64,000 nucleotides of DNA. Origin: Elusimicrobiota bacterium (GTDB lineage: Bacteria; Elusimicrobiota; Elusimicrobia; FEN-1173). A model generated the notes under the pieces. The model had not been told where the DNA came from. It was given only the letters and a program-made list of their open reading frames with translations, and did no database searches. Below are positions 20,001 through 26,294 of the stretch, in pieces; within the stretch, counting starts at the first letter, position 1, and the number at the start of each line of letters is the position of its first letter. The stretch spans positions 1,364,001-1,428,000 of the forward strand of contig JADJJR010000001.1 in assembly GCA_016706425.1 (NCBI GenBank). The letters are read 5' to 3'. Both the position numbers and the translations under genes were made by a program.

Positions 20001-22716
20001 CGTCCCCCGCGACCCAGGCCTCTTGCGGGAGGAACAGGAACCAGAGGACGAATCGGTTCAACGTTTCCAAGAACTCGCCGGCCAATTCACGCAAATGGTG
20101 TCGCAGGGACGCTCGCGGGGGGAGGGAGAACAACCGGAGGAGGGCGGGCAAAAACAAAGCGGCTCCCGTCGCCGCCGCGAGGAATCCCACCCACACCCAG
20201 GGGACCGTGGACCCTCCCCCGCAGACCAAGAGCAGGAGGGACGCCGGCGCCACGAGCGATCGGCGCAGGTTGTCCAGCATCTTCCACCCCCCGATCAAAG
20301 GAAGCCTCGCGCGAAAGAGATGGGGGAGAAGCTGCCAGTCGCCTCGGATCCAGCGATGGGAACGAGCCGCGGAAACGAGGTAATCCGGGGGAGATTCATC
20401 AAAGAATTCGACGTCCGTTAAAAGAGCGGTGCGGGCATAAAGACCTTCAAAAAGGTCGTGGCTTAAAAGCGCATTTTCCGGGACCCGGTCGTGCAACGCT
20501 CCCGTGAACGCGTCCACATCGTAAATGCCCTTGCCTGTGTAGGACCCCTCCTTAAAGAGGTCCTGATAAACGTCCGACACCGCGAAAGCATAGGGATCAA
20601 TCCCGGCGCGGCTGGAGTGGATGTGTTGAAACATCGAGCCGGGCCCCACGGAGGGCAAGACCGGGGTAATGCGGGGTTGCATCACCCCATACCCCGAGGT
20701 CACGCGTCGGAGGGCGGGATCGAGATGCGCCCGGTTTAAAGGATGGGCCATTGCGCCCGCCAGCCGAAAGGCGGTGCCCCGCACCATGCGCGTATCCGCA
20801 TCCAGCGTGATCACATATCGGATGCCGGGAAGAAGTCCCGCGAGGTTCTCCTTTTCGGTGACGAACGTGGTGCCGCGTGTCCCCCGCAGGAGGCCGTTCA
20901 GCTCGTGAAGCTTTCCGCGTTTGCGCTCCCAGCCCATCCAAACCCCTTCGGAGGCGTTCCAAACCCGGCGCCGGTGGAAGAGGTGAAATCGGACAAGCCC
21001 CTCCGGGGAAGGCCCATGAAGCCGGTTCAATCGCTCGATCCCCTCTCGCGCGGCGGCTAAAAGCGCTTCATCTTCGGGCAGCGATTCGTGGTCCGCATCC
21101 ATGAAATCCGTCGCCAGGCCGAACTGGATGAATCCGCCGGAATTGCCAAGGAAATGCACTTCGAGCCGGGTCACCTGCTCTTCCACCCCGGGCAGGCACG
21201 TCAGCAGCGTGGGAACGACCAAGATCGTCGCTGATTCCTTTGGAATCCCCTCTGAGTAATCAAGTTTGGGGAGGGGTCTCGGGGTGAGGAGGTCCGCGAC
21301 TCCCCGGTTGGCGAATGCGATCGCGAGGTCGGAGGCCGGGAAATGCGCCAGCAACCCGAGGAAGACCACCAGCCCGAAGTTCTCCCCGCGAGAAAGGCTC
21401 AGCCAAACGGGCACCGCCAGGAGAAAAATGGTCCCGCAGGCGATGGCCCCCAAATAAGCCGGGGTGGCGAAAACCATGACCCGCCGTGCCGCCCAACTTC
21501 GAAAGGGAACGCGAAACCCGATGCGGGCCTCGAACGACGCTCGACCCGTGGACAAGAGAAAGTAGCCGGGGTCACTGCGTCGCTCCCTCTCTGCCGCACT
21601 GATCCCTCGCGGGGTTTTCCTCGACTCAAGGGCCGCTTGCACGACGAGCCGGGTGGTCTCCACTTCCGAAACCGCACTGCCCCGGGAAAGCTCTTCGATG
21701 GCGTGTCGGTAGAGGTCCCGGGTGGCAAAATCCATACTTCCGAACCCTGTCTCGGCACGAAGCAATTGCTCTACAACGGAAACGTCCTCAAAGAATTGGG
21801 CCCAATCCATGGTGGCCAGCAAGCGCATGCTGGTGATGATGTTCCGCACCGTGGCGTTCATCGCCGTTTGGTCCTGGTGTTCGTCGGCAATGACCTTCTC
21901 GGGGGTCGACCCCTGTTGGGCCAGTCGGTTTTCCAGCCAAGACCAAACGGGGGCTAAGGTCGTGTTCTGATCGCGAAGTCGGTGGAGCAATTGCACTTTA
22001 AAGGCCCGGGAAAGCCTCTGGCGCTCAAAGCGGCGCAACCAGGCGTCCGAGTCGACGCTCTTGTTTTTTCGCAAACCGAGCAACCGGTCCGCCACGTCGT
22101 CGGCGCGCAGGCGGTCGATCCGCCCTTCCACCATGCGTTCCGCCAATCGACGCAAATTTTCGATAAGGACGATGCGCAAACTGATGGAGAACGCCCAAAT
22201 CTCTCCAATGTCCAACGGGGCTTTTCTCTGGTAGGCTTTGAGGAAACGGCGCAACCACTCGGGATCCAGGCGGCTGTCCGTGTTCGACACGAACGTCCAG
22301 GCCAAGGCGTAGATGCGCGGAAAACCGGCGAAAGGCCCGTGGACCAGCGTCGGCAACTCCCGGTAATAACCGGGGGGGAGGTCTTCACGGATTTCGCGGA
22401 GTTGTTCTTGAACGATGTAAAAGTTGTCCACCAGCCATTCCACGGCGGGCACGGCGGTCCGATCCGTTAAAAAAGTTCGCGCAATCGAACGATAGACCGA
22501 GAGCAGCACCTCCCCGTTAATTTTTACTCGCCGGAGCAGGGGCCGGCGCCAACGCTTTTTACGGGAGATCGGCCAATCGGCGGCGAGTTTTTCAGCGTGC
22601 TGTTCAAGCCGTTCGATGCTGCACAGCTCCGCCCGAATGGGCGGCAATTCCTCCCGTTCGTTTATAAAATACCGTTGCAAAATACTGAAAAAATGTTCAA
22701 CGATGGCCGGCGGCAT
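14053..22716 (-). CDS. ndvB: Cyclic beta-1,2-glucan synthase (NdvB/ChvB family)
   Basis: 2887 residues, matching the roughly 2800-2900 of rhizobial and Brucella enzymes. The N-terminal region is followed by a GT84 membrane glycosyltransferase with the DADTR metal-binding motif near residue 640 and a HRWIRGDWQ (QxxRW-like) motif near 785, flanked by hydrophobic helices at about 400-470 and 820-1010. A glucoamylase-like region surrounds residue 1385. The C-terminal GH94 phosphorylase part has the catalytic GDWNDGM motif near 2557-2563. These enzymes build and cyclise periplasmic beta-1,2-glucans from UDP-glucose; GH94 controls length. The ribosome site GGGAGA precedes the ATG. The usual exporter NdvA/Cgt is not adjacent. 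The gene heads a minus-strand accessory block. Confidence 0.92.
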   Translation of the reverse strand: MPPAIVEHFFSILQRYFINEREELPPIRAELCSIERLEQHAEKLAADWPISRKKRWRRPLLRRVKINGEVLLSVYRSIARTFLTDRTAVPAVEWLVDNFYIVQEQLREIREDLPPGYYRELPTLVHGPFAGFPRIYALAWTFVSNTDSRLDPEWLRRFLKAYQRKAPLDIGEIWAFSISLRIVLIENLRRLAERMVEGRIDRLRADDVADRLLGLRKNKSVDSDAWLRRFERQRLSRAFKVQLLHRLRDQNTTLAPVWSWLENRLAQQGSTPEKVIADEHQDQTAMNATVRNIITSMRLLATMDWAQFFEDVSVVEQLLRAETGFGSMDFATRDLYRHAIEELSRGSAVSEVETTRLVVQAALESRKTPRGISAAERERRSDPGYFLLSTGRASFEARIGFRVPFRSWAARRVMVFATPAYLGAIACGTIFLLAVPVWLSLSRGENFGLVVFLGLLAHFPASDLAIAFANRGVADLLTPRPLPKLDYSEGIPKESATILVVPTLLTCLPGVEEQVTRLEVHFLGNSGGFIQFGLATDFMDADHESLPEDEALLAAAREGIERLNRLHGPSPEGLVRFHLFHRRRVWNASEGVWMGWERKRGKLHELNGLLRGTRGTTFVTEKENLAGLLPGIRYVITLDADTRMVRGTAFRLAGAMAHPLNRAHLDPALRRVTSGYGVMQPRITPVLPSVGPGSMFQHIHSSRAGIDPYAFAVSDVYQDLFKEGSYTGKGIYDVDAFTGALHDRVPENALLSHDLFEGLYARTALLTDVEFFDESPPDYLVSAARSHRWIRGDWQLLPHLFRARLPLIGGWKMLDNLRRSLVAPASLLLLVCGGGSTVPWVWVGFLAAATGAALFLPALLRLFSLPPRASLRHHLRELAGEFLETLNRFVLWFLFLPQEAWVAGDAILRVLYRMTASRQHLLEWISSAQTKPNTRLALYWQRMAGPSLVAMAASFAVLVAGPGVSWELLWVSLWILAPVVAFLISRPAILPSQRPLTDEDRWLFRRIARKTWRFFETFVTADTHHLPPDNFQETPRPVVATRTSPTNIGLYLLSTVAARDFGWVGLLDTLDRLKATVGTVRSLARHRGHLFNWYDTKDLHPLPPHYVSTVDSGNLAGHLWALANACREMMAEPIFRAESLQGLKDTLSQVEEAARTLSADRRTGTVTGAHWKSALSLMASGLGTVPETPQQWRAFLVELREKAETLLDTARTLEGGKVDASRPEVVEWCELLLRQVNSHARDAEELLAPADVPLSTRLSDIPPLCLALEESHALPASARGLLEAVRHSSAVAESGLRAVMEFAEDTIAGMDFRFLFDPSKKMFSIGYLPAEGKLDPSLYDLLASEARLASFVAIAKGDVPGTHWFRLARGFAPVDGGLALLSWSGSMFEYLMPSLVMREPSGSVIGQSNRRVIRRQIQYAREKKVPWGMSESAFNARDFERTYQYSSFGVPDLGLKRGLDKNIVIAPYATALAAIFEPVKAAQNFRRLCTLGAEGLYGFYEALDFTPSRLPENERVALVRAYMAHHQGMSLVSFSNVLQQGRMQRRFHSEPAVQATELLLQERLPRETQATRARGEAGAETDEVAAPLPALSRRFHTPHETPPRTQLLSNGRYSVMLTAAGAGYSQWHELAVTRWREDPTRDAYGTFVFLRDVRSGEVWSVGYQPRGVLGDSYAVDFADDRAVFKRRDGGLVTTMEVVVSPEDDAEIRRVEIKNESGESREIEVTSYAEIVLATPAADAAHPAFSNLFVRTEYVPGVSGLLCSRRPRSPEELPLWAAHVLASEQPLDSPVEYESDRARFLGRGRGVRTPMCVVDGGPLSNTAGPVLDPIVSLRRRLRVEPGETARLAYTTLIAPTREAALALADKYHNAGMFERTAALAWTQAQVQRYYLGAEPEDLHLFQDLAGRLLYSDRGLRASEAVLEANARGAPGLWSHGLSGDLPIVLVRIDEPEDRHIVRQLLRAHEYWRMKNLAVDLVVLNEKTGSYQQDLQKALEDLARAGQPAFRLETHDPRGGIFLLRSDRLSPEDRTLLLTAARVVLLSRQGTLADQVARQEAAREVQTPRSTPPRPPLPPNNPELPRPEALEFFNGLGGFARNGREYRVALGAGQWTPAPWINVIANPTFGFLVSECGAGYTWAENSRENKLTPWSNDPVSDPSGEILYVRDEDTGEVWTPTALPIREEASPYRATHGQGYSRFEHESHGIHLDLLAFVPLHDPVKISQLSLTNRSNRARRLSVTAYVEWVLGVSRPESAPHVVTELDAATRAIFARNPWNADFVGRTAFADLSGKQAAWTGDRREFVGRNGTPDHPAALERGKGLSGRLGAGLDPCAALQQTVFLPAGGKADVVFFLGQASSREEARSLVGRYRRADLEATLADVRAHWDRVFGAVQVRTPDRAMDILLNSWLLYQTVACRLWARAGFYQAGGAFGFRDQLQDVLATLISRRDWAREQILRAGSRQFPEGDVQHWWHAPSGRGVRTRISDDLFWLPFVVVKYLEVTADDSVLNEPLPFLSGGPLPPGKDDAYFAPGASGESASLFEHCARALDRGLAVGAHGLPLMGSGDWNDGMNRVGPQGKGESVWLAWFLHTTLWEFAKIAEKRGEAQRAQAWRLHVAELKATVERSGWDGEWYRRAFFDDGTPLGSRENSECRIDSIAQSWSVLSGAADPARAALALASAETHLVMRKEGTVLLLAPPFDKSDPSPGYIQGYLPGVRENGGQYTHAAVWMMMAFAALGDGDKAGDLFRLLNPINHGNSRAGIHRYKVEPYVMAGDVYSVAPHSGRGGWTWYTGSAGWMYRAGIESILGFRLRGTTAFLDPCIPKNWVGFDLDFRYHSTLYEVRVANPHHVSRGIQSVLLDNQPVRGDAAIRLTDDGGTHRLQVVLGPRG

Positions 22717-22999
22717 TGTTCTCCCTGGTTTTCATGAATCCATATTACGTAATAGGGGGACGATTTATGGATTAACCTCAGCCCCGAAATTATCTGGACC
22801 CGCCTCGCGGCGCGATGACCCCCCGGGCCGCTTCCTGGACATAGGACAAAACGCTCCTGGTTCGAGACCGAGAGCCTTTTGCCCGGGTTCCCTATCCCGG
22901 GGTGGGGATAATTAAATCAAACAGGTCTTGCTTGGGAGCCTTCTCAAACAAGAAATTCAACGCCACGGCAATCATGGACGCGTTTCCCGGGTATGATTT
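22717..22999. other. Non-coding gap upstream of the glucan synthase gene
   Basis: 283 bp without a convincing gene. It holds the palindrome at 22743-22754 and a short hairpin with CCCGGG arms at 22882-22887 and 22896-22901, loop TTCCCTAT. The hairpin lacks a T tract on either strand, so it is a weak terminator candidate for the beta-barrel gene. The minus-strand glucan synthase promoter should lie here, but no clear -35/-10 pair was found. Confidence 0.4.
22743..22754. promoter_or_regulatory. Perfect 12-bp palindrome upstream of ndvB
   Basis: TATTACGTAATA reads the same on both strands and lies 27-38 bp before the glucan synthase ATG, where a regulator would cover the promoter or the early transcript. 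A looser pair TCCATA/TATGGA brackets it. An operator role is inferred from position and symmetry only. Confidence 0.4.
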
Positions 23000-23506
23000 T
23001 TACACCACGTTGGTCTCATGAATGACCCTGTCCTCCAGCCGGATATAGCGATCGCTCCCATCCACGGACAAGGACTTGGTTAACAACACCTCCAGCCCTC
23101 CTCCGGCGTGCAGGCCGAACTGATTTTCCGTGTTGGTCGTGACCGTCGCGCCGCGCACACGTGTGTAATACCAACCGCCCCCACCCAGCAAAAAGGGACT
23201 CAGGCGGGAGTGCGGGGTCAGGTCGGCCATTAAACTCGCCTGAATGGGGAATCCTTGAATCGTGGATCCCTCGCCGAAATCACTTTTACGGTAATCGATA
23301 GAACCCTCCGCAGCGAGGACGGGAGTGAAATGGAACCGAGCTTGGGCTCCGCCATGCCAATTTCCATTGTCGCCGCCTTGCGGGTTGTAATAAGAGGCGC
23401 GCGGCCCGATGGAAAACGTCGCGTCCCCAACCCCCTCGGCGACTTCTGCCCTCGCCAGAACCGGCATTCTTAAGGCAAGCGTGGCGGCAACCACGAGGCC
23501 TTTCAT
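23000..23506 (-). CDS. Outer-membrane beta-barrel protein
   Basis: 168 residues from the chosen start. A signal peptide is clear (MKGLVVAATL, cleavage after about residue 20 at ARA). The mature part alternates short amphipathic strands and Gly/Asn turns (ATFSIGPRASYYNP, PFLLGGGGWYYTR), with an OmpX/OmpW-like size of eight strands. The last visible strand ends without the usual terminal Phe. An in-frame ATG at 23560 would lengthen the n-region by 18 residues; neither start has a good ribosome site, so the start is uncertain. It lies between the glucan synthase and diguanylate cyclase genes on the same strand. Confidence 0.65.
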   Translation of the reverse strand: MKGLVVAATLALRMPVLARAEVAEGVGDATFSIGPRASYYNPQGGDNGNWHGGAQARFHFTPVLAAEGSIDYRKSDFGEGSTIQGFPIQASLMADLTPHSRLSPFLLGGGGWYYTRVRGATVTTNTENQFGLHAGGGLEVLLTKSLSVDGSDRYIRLEDRVIHETNVV

Positions 23507-23671
23507 CTTTGAAAAATCCGTGTTCTTTGTGAAACTCCTTTTGTTGGGTGATAAATTCATCCAATCGAAACCCGCCGGCGGTCCTCCCTTCCCGCTCAAC
23601 GCGGCAATGGATGAGACACACTTTTTGCGGAGGAGGTAACAAACTGTCTGTATATGAAGTGTTTCTTCGAC

Positions 23672-24490
23672 TCAAGCGGGGGGGATCCCCACCGCGAGGT
23701 CGTGGCCCGCTTCGGCATACTCGGGATGTTCAAAAACCACCGTTCGGTTCTTGCCGTTGTGTTTGCTTTGGCGAAGGGACTCGTCCGCCCATTGCAAACA
23801 ATCGGATCCCGTCTTTTCCCCGCGACCCGAAACATAGACCCCGACGCTCACCGTAAGATCGCCCTGGGTTCCCTCGCCCAAATCCAGGCTGGACACGCCG
23901 TTGCGGACTCGCTCCGCCATCTGATAGGCTTGCGTAAGACCGGTTTGAGGGAGAAGGATGAGGAACTCATCTCCTCCGTACCGTCCCAGGACGTCCGTCT
24001 CCCGGATGTTTCGCGCCATCGTCCGGGCGATCGCCACGAGAGATCGGTCCCCGAATAAGTGCCCGTGCTGGTCGTTTTGCCGCTTAAAATCATCCACATC
24101 AATAAACAAGCAAGCCATGGAACTCCCGTACCGCCGTGCCCGCCTGATTTCAACCTCCAACTGCTCCAGGAGGGCCATGCGGGAGAGAACGCCGGTGAGG
24201 GTGTCTGTTTGACAGAGGGACTTGAGGCCGCGGGATGTTTTCTCCAGTCTCTCCATTCGCCCCTGCATTCGCCCGATCCTCCGGCCGATTTCTCCTCCAA
24301 AAAGGAGAAACCCGATCACGATGGTGATGGTCTTGTATGGCATCTTCCCTCGGGACCCGGCGAAACGGAAGGTCATTAAACCCGCGACGATACCAAACCC
24401 CACCAAGGCGCCGAAAAACGCATACCGCCCGGCATGGGGCCGCCAGACCCTTTTGGTTTGTTTAGGCAGGGAGGGGGGACCGAGGCCCAT
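23672..24490 (-). CDS. Membrane-bound diguanylate cyclase (GGDEF)
   Basis: 272 residues. Two hydrophobic helices (about 23-42 and 52-67) are followed by a short coiled linker and a GGDEF domain at about 95-260. The active-site loop is intact (GGDEF at 172-176), and the inhibitory I-site RxxD (R163-E-T-D166) lies five residues before it, so product feedback is likely. It makes c-di-GMP. The ATG at 24490 is preferred over a longer start at 24589 because that extension overlaps the upstream small gene entirely. The start lies 4 bp after the DUF3185 stop. A PilZ receptor is encoded at 11708. Confidence 0.88.
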   Translation of the reverse strand: MGLGPPSLPKQTKRVWRPHAGRYAFFGALVGFGIVAGLMTFRFAGSRGKMPYKTITIVIGFLLFGGEIGRRIGRMQGRMERLEKTSRGLKSLCQTDTLTGVLSRMALLEQLEVEIRRARRYGSSMACLFIDVDDFKRQNDQHGHLFGDRSLVAIARTMARNIRETDVLGRYGGDEFLILLPQTGLTQAYQMAERVRNGVSSLDLGEGTQGDLTVSVGVYVSGRGEKTGSDCLQWADESLRQSKHNGKNRTVVFEHPEYAEAGHDLAVGIPPA

Positions 24491-24494
24491 TGGT

Positions 24495-24698
24495 TCAACT
24501 CTTCGATCTGGTAAATACCCCAAACAAACCCACGAGGCTCGCCACCCCACCCCCGACCAGCAGCCAAAGGGCCTTGTCGGTGGGTTCACCGGTGATTAAA
24601 CGCGACACGTCCGAACCGAAGGAGTTTGATGCATTAACCCCAAAAACAATCAGGGTCACTCCAACAACCAGAAGTACGATAGGAACAGCCTTGTTCAT
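24495..24698 (-). CDS. DUF3185 family small membrane protein
   Basis: 67 residues with two hydrophobic helices separated by a polar segment containing NSFGSDVSR and the PTDKALWLL block, characteristic of DUF3185. Function is unknown. The start ATG at 24698 has an excellent ribosome site (AAAAGGGAGG), while the longer open frame up to 24797 does not. It follows the lmo0937-type gene by 13 bp and precedes the diguanylate cyclase by 4 bp, so all three are probably one transcript. Confidence 0.8.
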   Translation of the reverse strand: MNKAVPIVLLVVGVTLIVFGVNASNSFGSDVSRLITGEPTDKALWLLVGGGVASLVGLFGVFTRSKS

Positions 24699-24711
24699 AG
24701 GACCTCCCTTT

Positions 24712-24867
24712 TTATCGACCCAATGGGCGCTTTCCTTTAATGAGGCGGACCAGGATGATGATGATGGCCAGGACGAGCAATACGTGAATGAACCCACCGA
24801 CCGTATAAGAACTCACCAGGCCGAGAAGCCACAGAACCAACAAAATGACCGCAATTGTTTCAAGCAT
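24712..24867 (-). CDS. lmo0937 family small membrane protein
   Basis: 51 residues, beginning MLETIAVILLVLW, with two hydrophobic helices (about 4-20 and 27-43) and a basic C-terminal tail (RLIKGKRPLGR). The sequence matches the small lmo0937/DUF5670 membrane family known from many bacteria, of unknown function. A strong ribosome site (AGGAGG) lies just before the ATG at 24867. It is the first gene of the minus-strand block. Confidence 0.8.
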   Translation of the reverse strand: MLETIAVILLVLWLLGLVSSYTVGGFIHVLLVLAIIIILVRLIKGKRPLGR

Positions 24868-25027
24868 GACATCCTCCTATCCAAAAGGTTTACCCAAAGC
24901 TTCCCTGCAATGGGTGGGACACAGAACCGGGCGGGGAGGTAACACCCCATCCAACCGGATCCTCCTAACGCCCATGGGTCAGCCGCCCGAGGGCGTTCGG
25001 CGACGCCCAACCGGGAACAATTTGAGA

Positions 25028-25056
25028 TTGACAACGGCGCATATATCCTTTAAATT
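25028..25056 (+). promoter_or_regulatory. Promoter of the 25068 gene
   Basis: A perfect -35 (TTGACA, 25028-25033) and a moderate -10 (TAAATT, 25051-25056) are 17 bp apart. The predicted start of transcription lies only about 5 bp before the ATG at 25068, and there is no ribosome site, so the message would be nearly leaderless. Confidence 0.5.
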
Positions 25057-25067
25057 GAAATACCGCT

Positions 25068-25646
25068 ATGGAATTCGTCAGCCTATTCCTCGAGTTGATG
25101 GCCGATATGCGCTTTGCGATATTGTCCATCGGGTTTGTCGTGGGGTTGATGGTTTTGTTGCGGTTGCTGGTTTTATTGGGTGAGAAAGAAAACCCCGCCT
25201 TGACCACGGAAGGTTCTCCGGCGGCCGCGGCGATGGAAGCGCCCGTGGATGCCCCGATGATGTGGGGGGGGGAGTCCGCCGGCAAGAAAAAGGCGGTCAA
25301 ACCCACCTCGGGGGTGAAAGCCCTTCCCGCAGCGGCCGCCCCCGCCATGGCTCACGCCGCGCCGGTGGTGGATTTCCATTTGTACGAAGCCCTCGTGCGG
25401 CGCATTTCCACCATCGAATCCGATTTGAAGCGCGAACCCCTTTATTTGGACCCGATCATCAAGCGGCTCATCGCCCTGGAAAAGAAAGCGGAGGAATTGG
25501 GCCAGAAGGCCGGTGAAGCCGCCAAGACCGGGGGGGGATTGCCCGACGGTTTTTCCCAAGAATACCAATCGTTGAAAGGAAAGGTGGTCGAATTGCAACG
25601 CATGCTCGAGCATCTTTCCGAAGGCCCGACGCCGCCTCCCCAATGA
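25068..25646 (+). CDS. Membrane-anchored coiled-coil protein, unknown function
   Basis: 192 residues. One hydrophobic helix at about 16-38, then an Ala/Pro/Lys-rich linker (about 45-100) and an alpha-helical, heptad-like C-terminal half (about 105-185; ESDLKREP, LIALEKKAEELGQ, LKGKVVELQRMLEHL). I do not recognise a family. It overlaps the next gene by 4 bp, so they form a pair. Topology is most likely one anchor with the coiled coil on one side of the inner membrane. Confidence 0.7.
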   Translation: MEFVSLFLELMADMRFAILSIGFVVGLMVLLRLLVLLGEKENPALTTEGSPAAAAMEAPVDAPMMWGGESAGKKKAVKPTSGVKALPAAAAPAMAHAAPVVDFHLYEALVRRISTIESDLKREPLYLDPIIKRLIALEKKAEELGQKAGEAAKTGGGLPDGFSQEYQSLKGKVVELQRMLEHLSEGPTPPPQ

Positions 25647-26209
25647 ACAAAAAAACAGCCGGTTTTTTCTTGGTTCTGGATTTGGCCTTTTTGGGGGCCG
25701 TTGGGTATTTGATTTGGCAGCGGTATCTTGAACTTCAAAAGCCGGCGCCCCCGCCTCCTCCGCCACCGCCCATCGAAGCCCCGCCGACTCCCGAACTTGA
25801 ACCGGTGGTGACGTCAACCGAGACGTCCTCCGTGGTCCTTTCCACGGCGCCGGCGGCCGTCGAGTTGTCCACGCCGACCGTTGTGGCGGTTTCGACCCCG
25901 GCGGTGGCCGCCCTTCCCGCGGGCGAATCGAAAGCGATGAACGGCACGAAAACCACCCGGTTCACCTACTACAGTCGCACAGCCAATCAAGTTCAGATCG
26001 TTGGCGACTTCAACAATTGGACGCCCCAACAATTTCGCCGCAACGCCAAGGGGGGGTGGTTCCTCTCCTTGCCGATTCCACCGGGGGATTACTCCTACAA
26101 TTATTTGGTGGACGGAAAGACCGTCCGAGACCCGAATCAACCCCGAACGGACACGCAAGGCCGATCCCTTTTGTCCCTGCCCCCTCCCTCCACCTCTTCC
26201 CAACCGTGA
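25643..26209 (+). CDS. Membrane-anchored protein with CBM48/AMPK-type glycogen-binding-like domain
   Basis: 188 residues. A hydrophobic helix at about 6-24, a polyproline stretch (about 33-48), a Ser/Thr/Val-rich linker, then a C-terminal immunoglobulin-like E-set domain at about 108-180. That domain has the CBM48/AMPK-beta pattern: VQIVGDFNNWTP, then GWFLSLPIPPGDYSYNYLVDG and a DPNQP motif. In known proteins this domain binds alpha-glucan or sits at the front of branching enzymes and isoamylases. Here it is tethered to a membrane with no catalytic part. Translationally coupled to the upstream coiled-coil protein. Confidence 0.75.
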   Translation: MNKKTAGFFLVLDLAFLGAVGYLIWQRYLELQKPAPPPPPPPPIEAPPTPELEPVVTSTETSSVVLSTAPAAVELSTPTVVAVSTPAVAALPAGESKAMNGTKTTRFTYYSRTANQVQIVGDFNNWTPQQFRRNAKGGWFLSLPIPPGDYSYNYLVDGKTVRDPNQPRTDTQGRSLLSLPPPSTSSQP

Positions 26210-26239
26210 TTTGAAGGGTTTTTTGTCGGTGCAAAAGTG

Positions 26240-26268
26240 TTGCATAAAGACCGATGGGGGCTTATACT
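26240..26268 (+). promoter_or_regulatory. Sigma-70-type promoter of the TPR-Tol cluster
   Basis: TTGCAT (26240-26245) and TATACT (26263-26268) are separated by exactly 17 bp. The predicted start of transcription is about 20 bp before the TPR gene ATG at 26295. It lies in the gap after the CBM48-like gene and could drive the whole cluster up to about 33853. Confidence 0.65.
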
Positions 26269-26294
26269 CAATTTTAGCGGGAAAACCAGACGCG

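Noticed and set aside
14053..22780. TTAACCTC at both ends of the glucan synthase gene as transposon ends
   Set aside because: Only 8 bp match, in direct orientation, and one copy includes the stop codon. No transposase is present.
22882..22901. Terminator with CCCGGG arms downstream of the beta-barrel gene
   Set aside because: Short stem and no T tract on either strand; kept only as a note in the gap entry.
24992..25009. GC-rich hairpin GGGCGT/ACGCCC between the divergent genes
   Set aside because: No T tract and the gap is between divergent genes, so a terminator is not expected; six pairs can arise by chance at this GC.
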